Source: Mobilitalea sp. | Lineage (GTDB): Bacteria; Bacillota_A; Clostridia; Lachnospirales; Lachnospiraceae | Direction: 5' to 3' | Assembly: GCA_029974875.1 (NCBI GenBank) | Contig: JARKQP010000726.1 | Coordinates: 1-11,364, forward strand | Length of the DNA stretch: 11,364 bases | The notes under the pieces: generated by a model | Told to the model about the DNA's origin: nothing | Database searches by the model: none | What the model saw: the letters and a program-made list of their open reading frames with translations, nothing else | In this document: piece after piece, positions 7,901 to 11,364 of the stretch | Layout of the letters: each line of letters begins with the position of its first letter | How positions within the stretch are numbered: the stretch's first letter is position 1 | Translations under genes and position numbers: made by a program

Positions 7901-9248
7901 ATCCGCAGCCGGAGGAGCAGGCTTCATTTAACAGGATGGAATCAATAGCCCCATTCTTTATCCTAAGGCATTTCATATCCTGTCCGCCGATATCAAGAAT
8001 AAAATCCACACCGGGTTTAAAACGCTCCGCTGCTTTGAAATGCGCAATTGTCTCAATTTCACCGGTATCAGCGTGGAGCGCTGCCTTCATAAAGGCTTCA
8101 CCATATCCGGTCACCGCGCATTTGCACAATTTTGTCCCTTCCCGCAGCTGCCCATACAGCTCCGACAGTATTTCAATCACCTTCTGCAGCGGCTTTCCTT
8201 CGTTATTACAATATTTTGAATATAATAATTCTCCCTGTTCTCCGGTTAATGCGACCTTCGTCGTGGTGGAGCCCGCATCAATCCCTAAGAACGCATTCCC
8301 CTGATAGCCGGAAAGCGGAACTCTTTTGACCTTTTCCCTGCCATGGCGTTCCACGAAGCTTTGGTACTCCGATTCCTCTGCAAATAAGGGCTCCAGATGT
8401 CTGATTCCTTCTTCCCGGTAAGCCACAATTTTTTCTGCCCGCTTAACTAGCTCCTCCAGCTTAAGCTGCTCCTCCTGGACAGCGGATAATGCTGCACCGA
8501 TTGCCGCATAAAGCTGTGAATGCTCCGGCGTGACTGCATCCTCCTCTGACAGTCCCAGGCTCTCCCGAAACCGCCCACGAAGCTCTGATAAAAAGAAAAG
8601 GGGGCCTCCCAGAAATGCAACCCTCCCCCGGATCGGCTTTCCGCAGGCCAGTCCTCCTATGGTTTGGTTCACGACGGCCTGAAGGATGGATGCGGCAATG
8701 TCCTCCTTCCGGGCTCCCTCATTGATCAGCGGCTGCACATCTGTTTTCGCAAATACCCCACAGCGGGAGGCGATGGGGTAAATTGTCCGGCAGCCCTTTG
8801 CATATTCATTCAATCCTGCCGCATCCGTATCAAGAAGCACCGCCATCTGGTCAATAAAGGCTCCGGTGCCTCCGGCACAGCTGCCGTTCATACGCTGCTC
8901 CATCCCACCCCGGAAATAGGTTATTTTCGCATCCTCCCCGCCCAGCTCAATTACAACATCCGTCTGCGGGAGCTTAGCCCTGACTGCCTTGGTGCAGGCG
9001 ACCACCTCCTGGATAAAGCTTAATTCAAGCCATTTCGAAACCCCAAGGCCTCCGGAGCCTGTCATGCTGAGCTTGACCCTAATGTTTCCCATGGACTGGT
9101 AACAGTTATTAATCAGCTCCACTACCGTCTTTTTTATATCTGACAAATGCCTTTTGTATTCACTGTATATTAACTGGTTATCCTGGTCGAGGATTGCCAG
9201 CTTCACTGTTGTCGACCCGATATCAATGCCCGCCCTATATTGCACCAT
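4995..9248 (-). CDS. Fused 2-hydroxyacyl-CoA dehydratase activase-related protein (BcrAD/BadFG ATPase x2 plus DUF2229-type domains)
   Basis: A 1417-residue cytoplasmic protein related to the ATP-driven electron-injecting activators of 2-hydroxyacyl-CoA dehydratases. Residues 1-258 form the first ASKHA ATPase domain ([13 protein letters not shown] near the start, ELGGEDAK at about 102-109, [11 protein letters not shown] with C124, RCGVF with C163). Residues 319-577 form a second one ([33 protein letters not shown] with C444 and C448, KCTVF with C483). [11 protein letters not shown] follows (C602, C605, C608, C612), a ferredoxin-like spacing, then NRCEKG (C631). Residues about 670-890 are DUF2229-like ([25 protein letters not shown]). 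The rest resembles dehydratase subunits ([19 protein letters not shown]). In simple activators two Cys per monomer hold a [4Fe-4S] cluster at the dimer interface; here both halves lie in one chain. The start at 9248 has GGAGG seven bases upstream; the longer GTG frame (9263) reads through that site. No dehydratase partner lies nearby, so the physiological substrate is unknown. Confidence 0.92.
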   Translation of the reverse strand: MVQYRAGIDIGSTTVKLAILDQDNQLIYSEYKRHLSDIKKTVVELINNCYQSMGNIRVKLSMTGSGGLGVSKWLELSFIQEVVACTKAVRAKLPQTDVVIELGGEDAKITYFRGGMEQRMNGSCAGGTGAFIDQMAVLLDTDAAGLNEYAKGCRTIYPIASRCGVFAKTDVQPLINEGARKEDIAASILQAVVNQTIGGLACGKPIRGRVAFLGGPLFFLSELRGRFRESLGLSEEDAVTPEHSQLYAAIGAALSAVQEEQLKLEELVKRAEKIVAYREEGIRHLEPLFAEESEYQSFVERHGREKVKRVPLSGYQGNAFLGIDAGSTTTKVALTGEQGELLYSKYCNNEGKPLQKVIEILSELYGQLREGTKLCKCAVTGYGEAFMKAALHADTGEIETIAHFKAAERFKPGVDFILDIGGQDMKCLRIKNGAIDSILLNEACSSGCGSFLEGFAKSLGLELADFVKAALFAQSPVDLGTKCTVFMNSKVKQAQKEGLSIADLSAGLSYSVIKNALFKVIKIRDERELGENIIVQGGTFHNDAVLRCFELITGREAVRPDISGLMGAYGAALIAQERYREGEETKLLSLEALQHFSVKTSCVRCGKCGNQCLLTVNTFADGEKYIAGNRCEKGAGLERRESKRLPNLYYFKNTRTFGYQPLEERTAKRGTIGIPRVLNMYENYPFWFTLFTELGFRVVLSSPSSKRLYEKGLETIPSESACYPAKLSHGHISDLIERGIKTIFYPCIVYERKEFKDADNHYNCPVVISYPEVIRHNVDGLSQQVKLITPFLSLDNQKVLVKRLREELKDYDITEEEVGNAVALAWKEQEEYKRELRQKGEAVLKQLRKSGDRGIVLCGKPYHTDPEINHGIADLINSYGFAVLTEDSIAHLADQMPKLRVVDQWVYNSRLYRAASFVATEPCLDLIQLNSFGCGLDAVTSDQIAELLAAGNKMYTMLKIDEGNNLGAAGIRIRSLKAAVEERRKQQGNIHYLQEKGAQGAKNVQSPIFTRKMKHTHTILAPQMAPIHFELVQTAARACGYQMVVLPAMDRSAVDEGLKYVNNDACYPAIIMIGQVVQALKSGKYDVNHTSVIITQSGGGCRATNYIAFLKLGLKQAGFAQVPVISLNTVGLEKQPGFQMTLPLVNRCIMAIIYGDLFMKVLYRTRPYERFPGSAELLYEKWMKRAKENMGNGSRKAFKKIIHGIVRDFDRLELLPVRKPKVGVVGEILVKYHPTANNDIVTILEQGGAEAVVPDLMDYFLYSTFNSRFRFRYLAGTKLDMKKGDIARAYITHYRSIMVQELKESKRFTPPTSIEELAELAGTIVSLGNQTGEGWLVTAEMAEFVEQGVKNIICVQPLACLPNHVTGKGMIKPLRERYPDANIMPIDYDPGISSVNQLNRIKLLLSIAEKGQESIVE

Positions 9249-9286
9249 TTGTCCACCTCCCACAGAATTGATCTATTTTTCTGCCA

Positions 9287-9355
9287 GTGCAACGTCTACG
9301 AAATAACCGGTATACTATGCTGGCCTATTGACCGGTTATTTCGTAGACGTTGCAC
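9287..9355. repeat. Perfect 25-bp inverted repeat upstream of the activase gene
   Basis: Bases 9287-9311 and 9331-9355 are exact reverse complements (25 of 25), separated by 19 bases. Each arm starts with GTGCAACGTCTACG at its outer end and finishes in AACCGGT at the loop. The element lies 38 bases upstream of the activase start codon, so it would be in its 5' leader or at its promoter. It lacks a U-tract on the minus strand. On plus a T-run occurs only about 12 bases later, so it is not a standard terminator. It could be a tiny non-autonomous mobile element, a cruciform or protein-binding site, or an RNA-stabilising hairpin. Confidence 0.85.
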
Positions 9356-9403
9356 GTTATATATTGATTTTTTAAGAAATTTTCTACTCTGAACGTATAA
9401 ATT

Positions 9404-9436
9404 ACCACTTATGAAGTATTCACAGTTCAAAGTGGT
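9404..9436. repeat. Short inverted repeat (ACCACTT / AAGTGGT)
   Basis: ACCACTT (9404-9410) pairs with AAGTGGT (9430-9436), and TGAA/TTCA inside extends the stem to 11 bp with one bulged base. It is followed by TTTTATT on the plus strand, so it could be a weak plus-strand terminator or an operator for the activase gene. Elsewhere 9356-9550 holds no gene that I can support and I could not settle on a promoter for the activase there. Confidence 0.35.
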
Positions 9437-9553
9437 TTTATTCGTAAAAAGTAGTGAAATGGCTTTTTCCAGCCTTCTATCAATGATTCAGACAACAGGC
9501 TGCCACCGGGAATTACAGAACTAAAAATTCAGCTGGGAAGGTTAAAATTACAC

Positions 9554-9582
9554 TTTACGAAATGGGTACAAGTAATTATAAT
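9554..9582 (+). promoter_or_regulatory. Promoter of the Lys-rich small protein gene
   Basis: TTTACG (9554-9559) and a consensus TATAAT (9577-9582) are separated by 17 bases. Transcription should start near 9589, leaving a leader of about 34 bases that contains a strong ribosome binding site. Confidence 0.65.
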
Positions 9583-9622
9583 ATAGATATAAACTATATA
9601 ACTTTCAAAAGGGGTGATCTCT

Positions 9623-9748
9623 ATGGCGAACAGGGATATTAAAAAGGATGTTAAGAAAAAGAAAAAAGCAGATACGGCTCCATTGCCATCTTTAAAACCG
9701 ATGATGCCGGAACCTGAAGTAGTCAAGAAAACAAAAAAACACGTGTAG
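9623..9748 (+). CDS. Lys/Pro-rich small protein, 41 residues, function unknown
   Basis: An ATG at 9623 follows AAAGGGGTGATC, which matches the 3' end of 16S rRNA over an unusually long stretch, at normal spacing. The peptide begins MANRDIKKDVKKKKK, continues with a Pro-rich middle (APLPSLKPMMPEPEVV) and ends in KKTKKHV. It is highly basic with no hydrophobic stretch, so it is probably soluble and perhaps binds nucleic acid or ribosomes; that is inference from composition only. I have the impression that similar tiny Lys-rich proteins are common in clostridia, but I cannot name a family. It has its own promoter upstream and a terminator downstream, so it is a complete monocistronic gene. The opposite-strand frame over it is a shadow rich in Phe created by the Lys codons. 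Confidence 0.8.
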   Translation: MANRDIKKDVKKKKKADTAPLPSLKPMMPEPEVVKKTKKHV

Positions 9749-9753
9749 CAAGC

Positions 9754-9773
9754 TGGACCGGCAAACCGGTCCA
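9754..9773 (+). terminator. GC-rich hairpin just after the small protein gene
   Basis: TGGACCGG (9754-9761) and CCGGTCCA (9766-9773) form a perfect 8-bp stem with a CAAA loop, five bases after the stop codon. There is no U-tract behind it, so it more likely protects the 3' end or pauses polymerase than terminates by itself; the next hairpin does that. Confidence 0.45.
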
Positions 9774-9787
9774 CCTGCCATAACCAA

Positions 9788-9836
9788 AAGGCTGCCTGAC
9801 AACTCCTGTAAAGGAGTGCTCCGGCAGCCTTGTTGC
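9788..9836 (+). terminator. Intrinsic terminator, possibly bidirectional
   Basis: AAGGCTGCC (9788-9796) pairs with GGCAGCCTT (9823-9831), and ACTCC/GGAGT (9802-9806 with 9813-9817) forms an inner stem. The plus-strand tail is TTGTTGCT. Read on the minus strand the tail is TTTTGG, so the same hairpin may also end transcription of the gene at 9986-10225. Confidence 0.75.
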
Positions 9837-9837
9837 T

Positions 9838-9985
9838 AAAGAAGTATAATACCTTCTTTATGAATGCATTCTATGGTTCAAATACATTTTTTAATCCTGT
9901 AATCTTGTTGCTGGTCCCATCACTAGGTTGCCACTAGCATAGCTTCCTAAATAATTGTATAGCTCTGGGAATGTTGCACTAGCCC
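9838..9985. other. Spacer with a small hairpin and a coding-like stretch
   Basis: AAAGAAG (9838-9844) and CTTCTTT (9853-9859) form a small hairpin. On the minus strand 9891-9992 is open between two stops and reads TFPELYNYLGSYASGNLVMG in its middle, which looks protein-like, but it has no start with a ribosome binding site. CACTAG-containing words recur at about 9921, 9932 and 9978. It may be a remnant of a lost gene; otherwise I see nothing here. Confidence 0.3.
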
Positions 9986-10225
9986 CTACTGTCCGTATTT
10001 ATAAAACACGACTATCTTTCCTGACTGCTTCTCAAAAAGCAGCTTGCTGGTATAAACCTTCATTACATGTTTATCCATACGGCTACTTAAGAAGCAAAGG
10101 ATGGGCGAGGATAGCTTTACACCTTTGGTAACTAAAAAGTTAATAATACGATTATAAAAACGAAATACTCTCCATTCAACTTCCAGGCTTACTAATAATC
10201 TCCTTCCCTTCATAATCAACCCCAT
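9986..10225 (-). CDS. Small protein of unknown function, up to 79 residues, weakly Spo0E-like
   Basis: The frame runs from ATG 10225 to TAG 9986-9988. An AGGAG lies just upstream, but only two bases from that ATG. It is eight bases from an in-frame TTG at 10219, and a further ATG at 10213 is also possible, so the true start is uncertain by up to four residues. The core, roughly residues 22-58, reads YNRIINFLVTKGVKLSSP followed by ILCFLSSRMDKHVMKVY. That is a short helix, a Gly-containing turn and an LSxxMDKHV helix, which recalls the two-helix Spo0E-like aspartyl-phosphatases whose hallmark is SQELD. The central Gln and Glu are absent, so this is only a suggestion. It is basic and probably cytoplasmic, and stands alone between terminator-like signals. 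Confidence 0.55.
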   Translation of the reverse strand: MGLIMKGRRLLVSLEVEWRVFRFYNRIINFLVTKGVKLSSPILCFLSSRMDKHVMKVYTSKLLFEKQSGKIVVFYKYGQ

Positions 10226-10418
10226 TTCTCCTAATCATTTGCGATTATTCTAAATACAGTTACAATGACTTATGTTTTTAGATATTAGTACATCTTCTGT
10301 TTTATTATTTGATATATGGCAATATTTCATTCATAAATCGTATTATACACTCAATTGGTTATATTTTCAATTATTTATTAAAAAATTTGGTAAATTTTAT
10401 CAGTTCCTGCTCATGTAT
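10226..10418. other. AT-rich intergenic spacer
   Basis: Very AT-rich sequence without a supported gene. An A/T-only hairpin at 10382-10400 (AAAATTT/AAATTTT, followed on the minus strand by T-runs) could act as a weak terminator for the phosphatase gene. The upstream region of the small gene at 10225 contains TAGAAT at about 10247-10252 but no convincing -35 box. Confidence 0.4.
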
Positions 10419-11024
10419 CTAAATCTGGACTTCCAACTCCCGAAGCTCCCCTATTGCCTGACCGTAGCCTTCAAAGAGGATTGCGTTAAAGCCCAATTCC
10501 TTCGCAGCATCTATGTTGACCTGGAGATCATCCAAAAAGACGGCCTCAGACGGATTAATCTGATATTCCTCTATCAAGGCATGATAAATAGCAGCCTCCG
10601 GTTTTACATGCTTTATTTTATAGGAAACAATGCCACCGTCGATATGCTTTATAAATTCGAAGCCATCCTTTTGGCTTTCATAGCTGGCCTTCGAATAGTT
10701 CGATAATATGTAGACCTTATAACCATTGCCTTTCAACCGCTTTACCAGCTCAGCAGCATAGTCATATTCAACGATCATTGAATGAAGGTTATCATAAAAA
10801 TCCCGTATTTCTTTTTCTACACTGGGTTCCCTCAAGCAGCTCAGCTCAATTAATTCCCTGCTTTCCTTCACACCCCTGTCCCACTCCAGCCAAATATCGC
10901 TCTGGACTGTCGCATTGCTAATCTTCCTTAAGGTTTCCTCATCATAATTACAGCTGAGCAGATAATCCTTCCAGCCAAAATGTGCGAGTACATTGCCAAT
11001 ATCAAATATGATTGTATTTATCAT
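10419..11024 (-). CDS. HAD-superfamily phosphatase (YihX-like, subfamily IA)
   Basis: A 201-residue haloacid dehalogenase-type hydrolase, probably a phosphatase acting on a small phosphorylated metabolite in the cytoplasm. Motif I is FDIGNVL with nucleophile D8. As in YihX-type proteins, the second Asp of the usual DxD is replaced by Gly (D-I-G-N). Motif II is ILSNYS (S108, N109), motif III is K141 in HVKPEAAIY, and motif IV is FLDDLQVN with D165 and D166. The helical cap lies at about residues 15-85. The start at 11024 has AGGAGG eight bases upstream; a longer frame to 11054 would run through that site. An extended -10 promoter lies directly upstream. It appears monocistronic. YihX of Escherichia coli acts on glucose 1-phosphate, but the substrate here cannot be fixed. 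Confidence 0.9.
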   Translation of the reverse strand: MINTIIFDIGNVLAHFGWKDYLLSCNYDEETLRKISNATVQSDIWLEWDRGVKESRELIELSCLREPSVEKEIRDFYDNLHSMIVEYDYAAELVKRLKGNGYKVYILSNYSKASYESQKDGFEFIKHIDGGIVSYKIKHVKPEAAIYHALIEEYQINPSEAVFLDDLQVNIDAAKELGFNAILFEGYGQAIGELRELEVQI

Positions 11025-11053
11025 TCTATCATCCTCCTGGTTCTTCTTTGTCA

Positions 11054-11062
11054 ATTATACCA
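11054..11062 (-). promoter_or_regulatory. Extended -10 promoter of the HAD phosphatase gene
   Basis: The minus strand carries TGGTATAAT, a consensus -10 hexamer (11054-11059) with the TG extension. The sequence 17 bases upstream (TATACC) is a poor -35 box, which fits an extended -10 promoter. Transcription would start near 11047, about 23 bases before the start codon. The promoter abuts the structured element to its right, so that element would not be part of this mRNA. Confidence 0.5.
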
Positions 11063-11244
11063 TGGAAAGCCTCCCCGGTATAGCGCTTTGTGCCAGGATG
11101 CGCACTCCCGCCGGCCTCAATCTGGCCACCGGCTAAGTGTTCTGCCCCTATAAGGGGCTGGTACCAGCTTGAGCCTAAAGACGCATTGAAAGTCCGCCAG
11201 CCGCACCTCATCTTCAGGCAAGTCCTAAAGGACTTTTAATTTTT
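11063..11244 (+). ncRNA. Candidate structured noncoding RNA of unknown class
   Basis: A GC-rich stretch between AT-rich flanks in which nested helices are co-linear. 11064-11066 pairs with 11223-11225, 11069-11072 with 11216-11219, 11077-11079 with 11205-11207, 11083-11085 with 11202-11204, and 11098-11102 with 11182-11186. These enclose two hairpins: 11103-11139 (CACT/AGTG and GCCGG/CCGGC) and 11144-11158 (GCCCC/GGGGC). The helices exist on both strands; I prefer plus because a good intrinsic terminator closes that side. The outermost pair shares bases with the terminator arm, so alternative folding is possible. The only plus promoter candidate is weak (TTGCCA 10993-10998, TATTTA 11015-11020). 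I do not recognise tmRNA, SRP RNA, RNase P, 6S RNA or a riboswitch class. Confidence 0.45.
11220..11244 (+). terminator. Intrinsic terminator at the end of the structured element
   Basis: AAGTCC (11220-11225) and GGACTT (11230-11235) form a perfect 6-bp stem with a TAAA loop, followed by TTAATTTTT. The U-rich tail is present on the plus strand only, which gives the direction. No protein-coding plus-strand gene lies upstream of it, so it implies a plus-strand RNA. Confidence 0.7.
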
Positions 11245-11283
11245 GCCTCGGTTTACTGGCTCACCCGTAAACGGATCAATATA
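11236..11283 (-). pseudogene. Short coding-like fragment at the right end
   Basis: The minus strand between a TAG (11284-11286) and a TAA (11236-11238) reads YIDPFTGEPVNRGKN, which looks like the tail of a real protein. Upstream in the same frame the sequence is open to the window edge but is less protein-like. It could be the end of a disrupted gene or chance. A hairpin (GTTTAC 11251-11256 with GTAAAC 11267-11272) lies within it. The rest of 11287-11364 holds nothing I can support. Confidence 0.2.
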
Positions 11284-11364
11284 CTAGTTTAAGTCTTGTA
11301 ATATGATTTTTTTGATGAGTGAAATTGATTTAGAAGTCTTTAGAAAGGCTGATGGTTGACAGCA

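Noticed and set aside
9249..9263. GTG-initiated five-residue extension of the activase
   Set aside because: Its codons are the ribosome binding site (GGGAGGTGG) of the ATG at 9248.
9529..9774. Minus-strand 81-residue hydrophobic frame
   Set aside because: It is antisense to the Lys-rich small gene; its Phe run is the complement of Lys codons, and it has no ribosome binding site.
10272..10706. Plus-strand 144-residue frame
   Set aside because: Most of it is antisense to the HAD phosphatase, whose motifs are clear; the rest is AT-rich spacer.
11186..11198. RNase P RNA conserved core
   Set aside because: Only the short TTGAAAGTCCGCC resembles the GAGGAAAGUCC box; none of the other conserved regions is present.
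11063..11244. Lysine riboswitch on the minus strand
   Set aside because: The stretch GAAGATGAGGTGCGG resembles the start of the L-box, but the AGTA, GCCGAAG and CTGTCA elements are missing and the arrangement of helices differs.
1..11364. CRISPR array, tRNA or rRNA genes, complete insertion sequence
   Set aside because: No spaced identical repeats of CRISPR length, no cloverleaf with a TTCGANTC arm and no transposase were seen on either strand.

Overview
The window looks like chromosomal DNA of an anaerobic Firmicute, most likely a clostridium of the Lachnospiraceae type. The evidence is the strong AGGAGG-type ribosome binding sites, canonical sigma-A promoters, an RpiR/SIS regulator, a very long fused acyl-CoA dehydratase activase of the clostridial type, and a heterodimeric type IV ABC exporter. 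All larger genes lie on the minus strand; the only plus-strand gene I support is a 41-residue Lys-rich peptide.

Layout from left to right. 1-735 (-): 5' part of an RpiR-family regulator that runs off the window, with its own TTGACA promoter. 736-1104: AT-rich spacer with a degenerate direct repeat and a long terminator-like hairpin. 1105-4935 (-): ABC exporter operon read right to left: promoter (4907-4935), a structured 5' leader that contains a 26-codon ORF, ABC half-transporter A (degenerate ATP site), an unusual run of 21-bp-spaced palindromes, half-transporter B (canonical ATP site), then a 30-codon ORF overlapping the stop codon of B. 4995-9248 (-): one 1417-residue protein with two ASKHA activase domains, a ferredoxin-like Cys motif and C-terminal dehydratase-related domains. 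9249-9622: no gene, but a perfect 25-bp inverted repeat just upstream of the activase. 9623-9748 (+): Lys/Pro-rich small protein with a strong promoter and RBS. 9788-9836: terminator. 9986-10225 (-): small protein of unknown function, faintly Spo0E-like. 10419-11024 (-): HAD phosphatase. 11063-11244: GC-rich, highly structured element ending in a good plus-strand intrinsic terminator, a candidate noncoding RNA of a class I cannot name.

How the parts work together. The two ABC subunits should form one asymmetric exporter: the A subunit has Asp for the catalytic Glu and Gln for the switch His, and the B subunit has a degraded signature motif, so they complement each other. The activase is a stand-alone ATP-driven electron-transfer protein with no dehydratase partner in view. 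The remaining genes look like independent transcription units. The most unusual material is non-coding: the exporter leader, the 21-bp palindrome ladder between the ABC genes, the 25-bp perfect hairpin before the activase, and the structured element near the right end.
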